This document shows positions 51,119-60,227 of a DNA stretch of 64,000 nt, piece by piece. Below the pieces are notes generated by a model, which saw nothing but the letters and a program-made list of their open reading frames with translations, ran no database searches and had not been told where the DNA came from. Made by a program: the position numbers and the translations under genes. The number at the start of each line of letters is the position of its first letter. Position 1 is the first letter of the stretch. The stretch comes from an uncultured Candidatus Actinomarina sp. (lineage in GTDB: Bacteria > Actinomycetota > Acidimicrobiia > Actinomarinales > Actinomarinaceae). The stretch lies in the NCBI GenBank assembly GCA_902610815.1, contig CACLXG010000003.1, positions 1 to 64,000 on the forward strand, written 5' to 3'.

Positions 51119-51925
51119 ATGCTGCTATTTTCAGAATACGACAAAAGTTTAGAAAACATCTACATAAGTCAACCAGTTGTAGATATAAACCTTGGAGACA
51201 CAAACAACTATTTGGTCAGGTTTCCCAAGTTTAAGAGAGTTACTCACATGATTCTTGCATTTGATGCAGAAAATCTATTCTTAAAATCAAAGAGTTCATA
51301 CGGTTATTTTTTTAATTTAGAATCACTATTAACAGATCTAGAGGAAAGAGAAAACAGAGGTTACTTTGTTGTTGCGGTGACCTCAAACTCTAGCAGGCAA
51401 AGACAATACAACCCATATCCAGGAGATGGACAAGAAAACTTTGCAATTATGCACATAGAATCTATATTAGAAAATCACCTACCTCAGATTTATGGTGATT
51501 ACGACATAGATATAGCTAATTTAAAAAAAATTGTTATGGGAGCTTCGATGGGAGGATTAATGTCAATAAAGACAGGTATTTTAAATCCATCTTTTGAGAA
51601 CATAATCTCTCTTTCCCCTGCATTTTGGTTTGGATTTCCAGGGATAGTTGAAGATCTAAATAATTTAAGTAAACAATCTATTTGCAACTTATCAGTTGGA
51701 ACGAAAGAAGGAGATATTTTTGGAGACAAAGTAGAAAACATATTTCCTGAAGAATGGGATCTAAACTTTTCAAACAATAATGATTTTTATATTTCTGGTG
51801 TTAAAAAAATTGAAAAAGAACTTAAGCTAAACAAAATTAAAACTAATTTTGTATTTAAAAAAGAAGGTCAGCATAACGAAGAGTATTGGAACCCTATTCT
51901 TAATGAATTTTTAGCTTCAATATAA
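51119..51925 (+). CDS. Esterase-family alpha/beta hydrolase
   Basis: 268 aa. Nucleophile elbow GASMGGLMS, SLSPAFWFG behind it, and a C-terminal GQHNEEYW that supplies the His. This is the layout of the esterase D/enterochelin-esterase family (PF00756). No signal peptide, so cytoplasmic. Four bases behind argR, probably co-transcribed. Confidence 0.75.
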   Translation: MLLFSEYDKSLENIYISQPVVDINLGDTNNYLVRFPKFKRVTHMILAFDAENLFLKSKSSYGYFFNLESLLTDLEERENRGYFVVAVTSNSSRQRQYNPYPGDGQENFAIMHIESILENHLPQIYGDYDIDIANLKKIVMGASMGGLMSIKTGILNPSFENIISLSPAFWFGFPGIVEDLNNLSKQSICNLSVGTKEGDIFGDKVENIFPEEWDLNFSNNNDFYISGVKKIEKELKLNKIKTNFVFKKEGQHNEEYWNPILNEFLASI

Positions 51926-51956
51926 AAACAACTAGCTTTTTTATTACCTAATAGAT

Positions 51957-51962
51957 TATTCT
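51957..51962 (+). promoter_or_regulatory. -10 element TATTCT, leaderless
   Basis: TATTCT six bases before the GTG at 51969, which favours that GTG over the ATG three bases on. Confidence 0.5.
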
Positions 51963-51968
51963 TATTCA

Positions 51969-53393
51969 GTGATGGGTAATTCAAAAATTGCCAGAGAAAA
52001 CTTGGCAAAACAAATAAAAAATGGCGCTGTCATTCTACATGGTGGAAGTATTGTTTACAGAAACAATGACACTTGGTATCCATTTAGACAAGATTCAAAT
52101 TTTTATTATTTAACAGAATGGCCTGAACCCGATGCCCATGCTGTAATTCTCATTAATGACTCAGAACCAGAGTTGCATTTGTTTGTTCAAGATAGAAACG
52201 AGGAAATGGAGACATGGGAAGGGAAACGTTTAGGTCAGTCTGGAGCAGTTGATGAATATGAAGCTTCAAAAGCTTATTCATTTCAAGACTATGAAAAAAT
52301 ACTTCCAAACCTACTTAGAGGTTTTAATGAAATTTATTGTGACTATTCGTCAAATAATTTTGAAAAATATGATAAGAAAACACTTACACACGCAGTTCCG
52401 TATGATCAACGAGGCGCTGACTTCAGCAACGCAACACTTTATTCATTGCAGCCATTAATTTCAGAACTAAGACTAATTAAAAGTGATGGAGAGATTGAGC
52501 TACTAACAAAAGCCTGTGATATAACCGTTGAAGGTCATATTTATGCAATGAAAACTACAAATCCTGGAATGTACGAATATCAAGTTGGTGCGGAGATGGA
52601 AAAGATATTTCAAGACAGAGGTGCAGAAAGATTAGGCTATCCCTCAATAGTTGCTGGAGGTCACAATGCTTGTATACTTCATTACTCAACAAATAGAGAT
52701 CAGCTTGATGATGGAAGCCTACTTCTAATTGATGCAGCAGCAGAGTATGGAATGTACTCTTCTGATGTAACCCGAACTTTTCCTGTATCTGGAAAATTTA
52801 CGTCACCTCAAAAAGATGTATATGAAGAAGTGTTAAAGGTACAAAATGAAGGCATAGAAGGAGTAGTTGTGGGCAACTCCATGAAAGAAGTACATCAACA
52901 AACTATAAAAACGTTATCTGAATCATTGGTTAATTTAAAACTAGTGCCACTTGGTGTAGAAGAAACAATCTCAATGATGCATTTTTTCGAATTCTTTATG
53001 CATGGCACTGGACACTGGCTAGGTCTTGATGTTCATGATGCTGGAAGCAATGAAGTTAATGGACAACCAAGAGCATTTGAACACGGAATGGTAACAACCA
53101 TAGAGCCAGGAATCTATGTAAGACCAACAAAACCTGTAATAGAATTCCCATTACTTGAAAGAGACCCAAATGAAATTAGAGAACGTAGAAAAATTTTGGG
53201 TATGGAGAAAGCTACAAAATTAGAAAAAGAAGAAATCATGAATGCTAAAACAGTAAAACATGAGATCCCTAAAGACCTATTAGGCATTGGTGTAAGAATC
53301 GAAGATGATATAGTTTGTACAACCAATGGACCGATGAACCTTACAGAGAATGCTCCAAAAACAGTTGAAGAAATAGAAGCAGTTACAGCCTAA
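51969..53393 (+). CDS. pepP: Xaa-Pro aminopeptidase (aminopeptidase P)
   Basis: 474 aa. N-terminal aminopeptidase P domain (about 5-135, FRQDSNFYYLTEWPEPDA) and a C-terminal M24 pita-bread domain with all metal ligands visible: DAAAEYGMYSSDVTRTFP, HGTGHWLGLDVHD, EPGIYV and RIEDDI. Removes an N-terminal residue before proline. Confidence 0.92.
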   Translation: MMGNSKIARENLAKQIKNGAVILHGGSIVYRNNDTWYPFRQDSNFYYLTEWPEPDAHAVILINDSEPELHLFVQDRNEEMETWEGKRLGQSGAVDEYEASKAYSFQDYEKILPNLLRGFNEIYCDYSSNNFEKYDKKTLTHAVPYDQRGADFSNATLYSLQPLISELRLIKSDGEIELLTKACDITVEGHIYAMKTTNPGMYEYQVGAEMEKIFQDRGAERLGYPSIVAGGHNACILHYSTNRDQLDDGSLLLIDAAAEYGMYSSDVTRTFPVSGKFTSPQKDVYEEVLKVQNEGIEGVVVGNSMKEVHQQTIKTLSESLVNLKLVPLGVEETISMMHFFEFFMHGTGHWLGLDVHDAGSNEVNGQPRAFEHGMVTTIEPGIYVRPTKPVIEFPLLERDPNEIRERRKILGMEKATKLEKEEIMNAKTVKHEIPKDLLGIGVRIEDDIVCTTNGPMNLTENAPKTVEEIEAVTA

Positions 53394-53396
53394 AAA

Positions 53397-54167
53397 ATGT
53401 CATCTCCAAGATTAATTTACTCAATTTATGAAAATCGTTTACGTAATAAATTAGCTAACGAAAGCTTGCCTAAACATATCGGATTAATTCACGATGGTCA
53501 CAGAAGATATGCAAGGAAAGAAGGACTACTTAGTTTTGAAGTTTCATATAAAATCGGCATGACAAGACTTAAGGAGTGCATTGGATGGTGTGATGAGGTA
53601 GGAATTGATTTCATCACAAGTTGGCTTTTATCAAGAGAAAATTTATCAAGACCACATGAAGAACTAGAACCATACTTTCAAGTGCTGAATGAACTCTTTG
53701 AAGAGCTATTAATCGATGACGTAGTTGATAACTTTAAAATTGAATTCATTGGATCCACAGACCTTCTACCTGATTTCTTACAAGAAACTATTAAACAGCT
53801 CAAAGAAGTTAGAGGTGGAGGACAAAAAACCCTAACAATTGCTTTAGGTTATGGAGGGCGTCAAGAAATTTTAGATGCCATTAAGGGATTAATTGACCAA
53901 AACAGAAACGATCACAATGATTTTGACGAATTACTTGAGAATGTAACTGATGAGCAATTACGAAAACATTTATACTCTCCGGAAACGCCAGATATTGATT
54001 TAATTATTAGAACAAGTGGAGAGTCAAGGTTGTCAGGGTTTTTATTGTGGCAAAGTGCATACTCTGAGGTAATTTTTCAAGATGTTTACTGGCCTGAATT
54101 TAGAAAAATCGACTTTCTTCGTTGCTTGAGAGAATACTCTCAAAGAGAACGCCGCTTCGGTCAATAA
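53397..54167 (+). CDS. uppS: Isoprenyl transferase (cis-prenyltransferase)
   Basis: 256 aa. IHDGHRRYARKEGL, SWLLSRENLSRP, ALGYGGRQEI, LIIRTSGESRLSGFLLWQSAYSE are the five conserved regions of Z-prenyl diphosphate synthases. The first reads DGHRR rather than DGNGR, as in some mycobacterial short-chain synthases, so product length is uncertain. Needed for the bactoprenol carrier. Confidence 0.9.
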   Translation: MSSPRLIYSIYENRLRNKLANESLPKHIGLIHDGHRRYARKEGLLSFEVSYKIGMTRLKECIGWCDEVGIDFITSWLLSRENLSRPHEELEPYFQVLNELFEELLIDDVVDNFKIEFIGSTDLLPDFLQETIKQLKEVRGGGQKTLTIALGYGGRQEILDAIKGLIDQNRNDHNDFDELLENVTDEQLRKHLYSPETPDIDLIIRTSGESRLSGFLLWQSAYSEVIFQDVYWPEFRKIDFLRCLREYSQRERRFGQ

Positions 54168-54194
54168 AAATATTTATGTTAAACTAATTCAACT

Positions 54195-55457
54195 ATGCAA
54201 GAATTTTTAGCTTCTACAAACTTCACAGTTATTTTTATATCTCTGATAGCTATCAAATTTTTGCTTGAGACATATTTAAAAATTAGAAACCTTAAATCTA
54301 TTGAATTAAACAAAAACGCTATTCCTGAAAGGTTTGTACATGTAGTTACTGAGGAAGAGTACAAGAAATCAATAGACTACAATATTGATCGAATAAGATT
54401 TCAAATATTTACAGCTCTCTTTGGTGCTGTAGTGTTAGTAATTTTTACTTTGGGAGGTCTTTTTAATTTTCTAGCTGAAATAGTTGTCTCTACTACCTCA
54501 TCAGATGTTCTCGGAGCAGTTTTATTAGGACTATTACTGTTGATAGTTGAGCAAGTAATTTCAATTCCAATATCTATATACTCAACATTTGTAATAGAGG
54601 AAAGACACGGCTTTAACAAAACAACAACAAAAACATTTGTGACAGACATGTTTAAAAGTTTGTTAATTTCTGCCACTATCTCATCAGTTATTTACGCAAC
54701 TGTTATATATATAGTCGTAAATCTAGGTGACAACTGGTGGATATACGCATTTGGAGCTGTCTTTATTCTCCAGGCAATTATATTCTTTCTTTATCCAGTA
54801 TTAATAATGCCGCTGTTCAATAAATTTGAACCACTTGATAATGAAGAATTTAAAAAGCCCATAGAGAAATTATTGAAAAAAGTTGATTTTAAATCAAAAG
54901 GTTTATTCGTAATGAATGCAAGCTTACGTAGCACTCACGGCAATGCTTTTTTCACTGGGTTTGGAAAGAATAAAAGAATTGTATTTTTTGATACGCTGTT
55001 AAAAACAATTACTCCAGACGAAATGGAAGCAATCCTTGGTCATGAGTTGGGACACTATAAATTAGGGCACATAAGGAAGACACTAATTAGTTCATTAGTA
55101 TTTGGTTTTATAGGGTTTTACATACTAAGTGAAGTACTTAAAAGTGATAACTTCTTTCTTGATCACGGACTTGAATCTTTAACTGTATATTCTAAGTTTT
55201 TACTATTTTATTTAGTTGCTGGTTCATATACATTTTTTACTAAACCTTTCACTTCAGCACTATCTAGAAAAAGAGAATTTGAAGCCGATGATTTTTCATT
55301 CCAATTTACTGATGGAGAGTATATGATCTCAGGTTTGTTAAAGCTTAGTAAAGACAATGCTTCTAATTTAACCCCAGATTCTTTATACAGTTCTTACTAC
55401 TACTCTCACCCACCAATTGCAGAAAGAGTTGCCAGCATAGAAAATAAGTTAAAATAA
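54195..55457 (+). CDS. M48-family (Ste24-like) membrane metalloprotease
   Basis: 420 aa with several membrane helices. Zinc motif ILGHELGHYKLGH, third ligand in KREFEADDFSF, and the family's FVIEERHGFNKTT element. N-terminal peptidase_M48_N region present, so a CAAX prenyl protease 1-like enzyme. Natural substrate in bacteria unknown. Confidence 0.9.
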   Translation: MQEFLASTNFTVIFISLIAIKFLLETYLKIRNLKSIELNKNAIPERFVHVVTEEEYKKSIDYNIDRIRFQIFTALFGAVVLVIFTLGGLFNFLAEIVVSTTSSDVLGAVLLGLLLLIVEQVISIPISIYSTFVIEERHGFNKTTTKTFVTDMFKSLLISATISSVIYATVIYIVVNLGDNWWIYAFGAVFILQAIIFFLYPVLIMPLFNKFEPLDNEEFKKPIEKLLKKVDFKSKGLFVMNASLRSTHGNAFFTGFGKNKRIVFFDTLLKTITPDEMEAILGHELGHYKLGHIRKTLISSLVFGFIGFYILSEVLKSDNFFLDHGLESLTVYSKFLLFYLVAGSYTFFTKPFTSALSRKREFEADDFSFQFTDGEYMISGLLKLSKDNASNLTPDSLYSSYYYSHPPIAERVASIENKLK

Positions 55458-55461
55458 GTAT

Positions 55462-55782
55462 ATGAGTACAGCAGACGAAATTAAAAAACTAAATGAATTA
55501 CTAAGAGACAAGATTATTTCTCAAGAAGAATTTGATTTACAGAAAGAAAAACTTCTTAACAGCAGCTCACCTGGAAGCGACTCGCAATGGGTTGTAACTC
55601 TACTTCTAGCATTTTTACTTGGAGTTATTGGTGCACACAGGTTCTATGTTGGTAAAACAGGCACTGGAATACTTATGCTTTTAACATTTGGCGGTATAGG
55701 GATCTGGTTGTTAATAGATTTAATACTTATTGTTACCGGACAATTTACCAATAAAGATGGAGAAAAAATAGCAAGAATTTAG
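55462..55782 (+). CDS. TM2-domain protein with SHOCT-like N terminus
   Basis: 106 aa. Residues 1-35 form a short helical SHOCT-like segment (LNELLRDKIISQEEFDLQKEKLL), followed by a TM2 domain: two helices around GVIGAHRFYVGKTGTGILMLLTFGGIGIW. Probably a small membrane regulator. Its stop shares 4 bp with the convergent lipoprotein gene. Confidence 0.8.
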   Translation: MSTADEIKKLNELLRDKIISQEEFDLQKEKLLNSSSPGSDSQWVVTLLLAFLLGVIGAHRFYVGKTGTGILMLLTFGGIGIWLLIDLILIVTGQFTNKDGEKIARI

Positions 55783-58172
55783 CCATCCAAGCTTATCCAG
55801 TAAACACCACCAGCTCTTGTTCCAGCATATAAAATTCTACTTTCTTCTGATAATTCAAGAGAGAAAACACCGAGATGTTTTAGGCCTGAATTAAATTCTT
55901 CCCATGTTGTTCCGCCATCGGTACTTTTATATATACCAAAATCTCCTAAAACGCCTCTACTTTCTGAGAGTCTAAAATAATCAACAGTTCCAATATAGAT
56001 ATTGTTACTATTTTGTGGATCAACAATAATATCTCCTACACCAAAAGATTTTGGAATAGCTGAGACATTTAATTTTTTCCAACTTTCTCCACCATCTGTA
56101 CTTTTGTAAACTCCGTCGTCATCTGTTCCAAGATAGAGTGTCTCAGAATCATTAGGGTCTACAATTAATATATTTGTTTCGAGGCTATCAAGCCCATTAT
56201 TAATTTGAGTCCAGTTGTTACCACGATCAGTACTTTTAAACACCCCTGCTCCGTCACCAACTTTATCTGTATATTCTGTAGCTCCCTGAGTAGTTGCATA
56301 AAATATATTGTTGTTATTTGGATCAATTATTAATTTACTTACATGAACATCTCTTACAAAACCATCATCAGAATTTCTCCAAGTTTCTCCGTTATCCTCT
56401 GATCCAGTTAACCCCACACCTTCTTTTGAATACTGATCTCCACCGCTACCTACAAGAACTTTGAAAGGAGCTTCTTTCTCTACAATGATTCCGTGATAGT
56501 GACAATTTCCACCTACATCTTCATCATCACAAAGATCTGAACCACCAATAAGCTTCCAAGATTCTCCAGCATTTGTTGATTTATAAACCCCTCCATTAGT
56601 TGTTGTAAATACGGTGTCTGCATCTTCTGGGTGAGTTGCTAGCTGCATGCCGTACCAATTTTTAATACCAAAAGAAGCAAAAACCCAGTTTTTACCTCCA
56701 TCGGTACTCTTAAATATTCCTAGATTATAAGTTGTTGCATACATAGTTCCATCCAAAGCAGTAACTATATCCACAACTTCAGAACCTACAAAACCCGTAT
56801 TTGTTTCAATCCATGTTTTACCATTGTCGTAAGTTCTATAAATACCTTGGAGACCTGCCATAAATACCTCAGCTTTACTTTCACCAAACGTTATTATCTC
56901 CACACCAACATCGGGAATAATAGGGTGTTCTTTTGTGTCTAAGAAGACATCAGATGATATTCCAGCATCTTTACTCACAAATGTTTCTCTTCCAAAAACC
57001 GAATAAATTTCTGAATCATCATATTCATTTATATACACACCACCTTCTGATGGGTCTCCGGTAGCTTCTTCAAGTAATTTCCAGCTTTCACCTCCATCAG
57101 TACTTTTATAAATACCTGGACAATACTTGGATACACTTTCTTCATAATCAGGGTCATCATTATCTACATCTGAACAATCTGAAAATGTATAAAGTCCAAT
57201 TCTTACATAAATTATGTTTGGATTATTTGGATGAATTGCCAAACCTTTAATATCTGATCTATGGAAAGTGTCACTTAAAGACTCCCAAGACAAGCCTCGA
57301 TCACCACTTTTTAATAGTAAATTACTTGTACCAACAAATATATGGTCATCATCAGATGGACTCACATAGAGAACTGTTACTTTATCTATGTCTTCTTCCT
57401 CTAATTCTTGTCCTTCTTCTAATTCGATTTCTTTAAAAATCCCTTTTGGTATGGAGGATGATTTTGTCCACGATGCCCCAAAATCATTAGATATAAATAT
57501 TGCTGAATTTTTTTCAGGAGTACAATCGTCTTCACCATCTTCATCTTCACAGTCTTCTCCATTTGGAAAATATCTTCCTGCTACGAATAAAGTTGAGGTA
57601 TTTTGAGAACCTATAGCTATAGCTGAATATTGTGAACCATCTATTTTTGCTTCATCCCATGTTTCTCCACCATCTTTAGAAACAAAAACACCAGAATCCG
57701 AATTACTTGTAGCTTCAGTGTAAAAAGCTATCTGATTAGAGTTTGATGCATCAACAACAACCCCACCCATATTTCCACTTATAGTTTTTTTCAATTCCCA
57801 TGTAAATTTTTTACTGTCTACTAAATAAAGGTTGCTATCTGAGAGTCCAGAATTGTCTGTTGTAGTCACCCAGTACCCATCCGAACTTTTAAAAATACTT
57901 GTAATTGTTCCACCAAAAGGCCCATTTACTTGATTCCACTTAGACGAACTTAAATCTGGGTCTGGTAAATCTGGTAATTCTGGAGGTATAAAATTTAAAA
58001 CTTTCTCATCATCATTTTCTACTTCATCTATCTCATCATCATTTTCTACTTCATCTATCTCATCAGAGGATATCTCTACCAATTCAGGACCAGAGGAATC
58101 ATTGTTTGAACACGCGGAAACAATTAAAAAAAACAAAATTAATACGAATAATTTGTTACTATTTTTTATCAT
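55779..58172 (-). CDS. BNR/sortilin-type beta-propeller lipoprotein
   Basis: 797 aa from the ATG at 58172 (a TTG at 58175 fits the -10 spacing equally). Lipobox FLIVSAC near residue 20, an acidic linker with a duplicated DEIDEVEND unit, then about ten Asp-box blades with S-x-DGG-x-[ST]W (YKSTDGGESWK, FVSKDGGETWD, FKSTDRGNNWT). Similar to secreted WD40/YVTN/BNR-like glycosidase or photosystem-assembly-type propellers. Function unknown, probably binding at the surface. Confidence 0.8.
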   Translation of the reverse strand: MIKNSNKLFVLILFFLIVSACSNNDSSGPELVEISSDEIDEVENDDEIDEVENDDEKVLNFIPPELPDLPDPDLSSSKWNQVNGPFGGTITSIFKSSDGYWVTTTDNSGLSDSNLYLVDSKKFTWELKKTISGNMGGVVVDASNSNQIAFYTEATSNSDSGVFVSKDGGETWDEAKIDGSQYSAIAIGSQNTSTLFVAGRYFPNGEDCEDEDGEDDCTPEKNSAIFISNDFGASWTKSSSIPKGIFKEIELEEGQELEEEDIDKVTVLYVSPSDDDHIFVGTSNLLLKSGDRGLSWESLSDTFHRSDIKGLAIHPNNPNIIYVRIGLYTFSDCSDVDNDDPDYEESVSKYCPGIYKSTDGGESWKLLEEATGDPSEGGVYINEYDDSEIYSVFGRETFVSKDAGISSDVFLDTKEHPIIPDVGVEIITFGESKAEVFMAGLQGIYRTYDNGKTWIETNTGFVGSEVVDIVTALDGTMYATTYNLGIFKSTDGGKNWVFASFGIKNWYGMQLATHPEDADTVFTTTNGGVYKSTNAGESWKLIGGSDLCDDEDVGGNCHYHGIIVEKEAPFKVLVGSGGDQYSKEGVGLTGSEDNGETWRNSDDGFVRDVHVSKLIIDPNNNNIFYATTQGATEYTDKVGDGAGVFKSTDRGNNWTQINNGLDSLETNILIVDPNDSETLYLGTDDDGVYKSTDGGESWKKLNVSAIPKSFGVGDIIVDPQNSNNIYIGTVDYFRLSESRGVLGDFGIYKSTDGGTTWEEFNSGLKHLGVFSLELSEESRILYAGTRAGGVYWISLDG
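58007..58060 (-). repeat. Two perfect 27-base tandem repeats
   Basis: Units at 58007-58033 and 58034-58060 are identical and encode the doubled acidic DEIDEVEND block of the lipoprotein linker. Copy number may vary between strains. Confidence 0.85.
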
Positions 58173-58216
58173 CAATGACGATGTTAGCCTTGCAAAATAT
58201 ACGTTGCCTGCATATT

Positions 58217-59452
58217 TTACGGAACACTAAGCACAAATAAAGCCTGAAGTGTTAATGCAACTGTTATAAACAAGAAAATATATTGAGTTTTATCACTTTT
58301 TTGATGCCCAAAAATTTTTACTGCTAAATCATGAGCTAAAACCACACTTATCATATGTCCGGCAAGTGTCACAAGTACCATAATTGTCCATAGCACTACA
58401 GGTTCTAAAAAGTAGTCAACTGTGGCATCCTGTATATTAAAAAGATTCCATCCAAAACCAAATGGATCATTAAGCCTATAGAGTAGTGTTTGTGATTCAA
58501 ATAATAGCAAACCCAGGTAATGGGTGACATGATACGCAAAAGCAATAGGAAGCATTGTGTGGCCAAACTTGAGTGATATTTCGTTTAAGTCAATATCTTC
58601 TCCACTTACTTTTATGGCAAAATAGCAAGCAAATCTATAAAAAACTATCACAATTAAACTCATTGAGAGAAACGCAACAGTTGAAAAAAATGTTTCGTAA
58701 GTCCTTGATCCAAAAATATTAAACCAAAAAGTTGTCTCCCTTAACCCATCATAAGTAACAGTACCAATCATAAGAAGTATGAAATATTCCATACCTTTTA
58801 ATTGTGCGAGGTTTGATAAATTGTTTAAGAGTGTTTTAAAAACAGGAGCTTTGTTAGTTACTCTCATTTTGCTATATAGATGATGCAAAAGAAGCAGGGG
58901 ATCGACTTCAATAATAGTTTTTTTATAATACTTCTGAAGTACTGATACGGTAAGAAACAAAATTAAAAACACAAAACCAATGTGCCTTGGGTTTCCTGGT
59001 TTACTCCAAACTAGCTCAAACCATGTCAAACAAATAAACAAGAAAGCTGCAAGGTAGACATTTTTAGGTTCACCTTCTCTATTTACTAAAATTGAAAGTG
59101 GGTTAAATTTTGCATATAAATCTCCAAAAAGTAAACCAAGAACTGGGACTCCTATCCACAAAAAAACCCACAAAATTAGTGGAGTTACAGAGACTGTTGC
59201 AGGTTCGTTATTAATTAAACCTGGAATAGTGAGTAAGCTCAGAATAAACAACCCAAACAATTTTCCACTAGTTGACTGTTTGGTGGGGAAAAGAGTTTCT
59301 TTTGAGGTTAGAATTGATTCTTTCCATGAAACTTTTAAAAATACAAAAGTAAGAACAATAGTTAAAACCGCTGCATTAAGCACCATGTTGAACGGTATAG
59401 GCAAATCACCTACATTTATAATTCCGTGATATAAATTGCCTTGAAATTTCAA
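58217..59452 (-). CDS. Multi-pass membrane protein ('fenitrothion hydrolase'-like family)
   Basis: 411 aa from a TTG, about ten membrane helices. The N-terminal HGIINVGDLPIPFNMVLNAA matches the start of actinobacterial integral membrane proteins annotated as fenitrothion hydrolase. That label says little about the natural role. A His-rich helix (AFAYHVTHYLGLLLF) may hold a functional site. Function uncertain. Confidence 0.6.
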   Translation of the reverse strand: MKFQGNLYHGIINVGDLPIPFNMVLNAAVLTIVLTFVFLKVSWKESILTSKETLFPTKQSTSGKLFGLFILSLLTIPGLINNEPATVSVTPLILWVFLWIGVPVLGLLFGDLYAKFNPLSILVNREGEPKNVYLAAFLFICLTWFELVWSKPGNPRHIGFVFLILFLTVSVLQKYYKKTIIEVDPLLLLHHLYSKMRVTNKAPVFKTLLNNLSNLAQLKGMEYFILLMIGTVTYDGLRETTFWFNIFGSRTYETFFSTVAFLSMSLIVIVFYRFACYFAIKVSGEDIDLNEISLKFGHTMLPIAFAYHVTHYLGLLLFESQTLLYRLNDPFGFGWNLFNIQDATVDYFLEPVVLWTIMVLVTLAGHMISVVLAHDLAVKIFGHQKSDKTQYIFLFITVALTLQALFVLSVP

Positions 59453-59518
59453 TTAATTAGCCTTTTTAAAAGTCTGAATTCATTGTAAAATCAAAATAGA
59501 TATAAATAGGGAAATAAT

Positions 59519-59701
59519 ATGTGTGTAGCTTGTACAAGTTTAAGTCAAAATGATTATATTGAAAGTGCATTAGCTGTGAAAAGCACAATTAGTGGTGAGG
59601 CAATGACAATACCGCTTGCTAGTGCTGTTCAAAATTATCACACTATTGAATATATTCAGTCCCTACTTTTAAATGCAAATTTAATAGCAATACTATTTTA
59701 A
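59519..59701 (+). CDS. Small hypothetical protein with N-terminal MCVAC
   Basis: 60 aa with AGGGAAATA before the ATG and TATAAA upstream. Begins MCVACTS, otherwise moderately hydrophobic with no family. Its stop shares 4 bp with the stop of zur. It could be real because the region has no other explanation, but support is limited. Confidence 0.45.
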   Translation: MCVACTSLSQNDYIESALAVKSTISGEAMTIPLASAVQNYHTIEYIQSLLLNANLIAILF

Positions 59702-60132
59702 ACGGAGTCTCTACAGGCATTACATTCGCCAATAAGCTCTAAACCGTGATCATCAATTAAAAACCCTAGAGTTTTTTCTAGCATTTTTACTTCATTAGAA
59801 AGCTTTTGTTCAAAACCTAGGCTTAGTTCGATATCAGTCACATCCCCACAACCTTTACAGAATAAATGATGGTGATGTCCACTTTCGTTAAGTGAGAGCT
59901 CTACCATGGTTATGTTTTCAGGACTTAAAAACTGAGATACGATATTTATTTTCTGTAAATCATTAAGAACTCTATAAAGGGTAGAAGTAGCAACTTGATT
60001 ATCAAGACTATTTAAAAGACTGTCAATAGATATTGGTTTTTTAACTTTTAGCAACTGCTCTAACACAAGGATTCTCGGATTAGTTATTGAGATATTATGT
60101 TCTAAAAGGATATCTTTAGATTTGTTTGACAT
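59698..60132 (-). CDS. zur: Fur-family regulator, probably Zur
   Basis: 144 aa from the ATG at 60132, which has a perfect TATAAT six bases upstream. A longer reading runs through the operators and is rejected. Winged helix (ISIDSLLNSLDNQVATSTLYRVLNDL), metal site HHHHLFCKGCGDV and the structural zinc pair CNAC. Divergent from znuACB, which makes zinc sensing most likely. Confidence 0.88.
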   Translation of the reverse strand: MSNKSKDILLEHNISITNPRILVLEQLLKVKKPISIDSLLNSLDNQVATSTLYRVLNDLQKINIVSQFLSPENITMVELSLNESGHHHHLFCKGCGDVTDIELSLGFEQKLSNEVKMLEKTLGFLIDDHGLELIGECNACRDSV

Positions 60133-60138
60133 ATTTAA

Positions 60139-60144
60139 ATTATA
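60139..60144 (-). promoter_or_regulatory. -10 element TATAAT, leaderless
   Basis: Perfect TATAAT on the minus strand, six bases before the zur ATG at 60132. Confidence 0.75.
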
Positions 60145-60160
60145 GCTTGCATAAAAATAA

Positions 60161-60177
60161 ATGAGAACTAATCTCAA
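60161..60177. promoter_or_regulatory. Zur operator candidate 1
   Basis: ATGAGA-ACTAA-TCTCAA, near-perfect palindrome over the zur -35 region. Confidence 0.65.
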
Positions 60178-60182
60178 TAAAA

Positions 60183-60199
60183 ATGAGAAATATTCTCAT
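60183..60199. promoter_or_regulatory. Zur operator candidate 2
   Basis: ATGAGAA-ATA-TTCTCAT, perfect 7+7 palindrome, 22 bp (two helical turns) from site 1 and upstream of znuA. Confidence 0.75.
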
Positions 60200-60227
60200 T
60201 TATTACAAAATAGAAAGAAGGAACGCT

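Noticed and set aside
60183-60227. Upstream ATG for znuA
   Set aside because: It is part of the operator palindrome, and the signal peptide starts cleanly at the TTG at 60228 behind AAGAAGGA.
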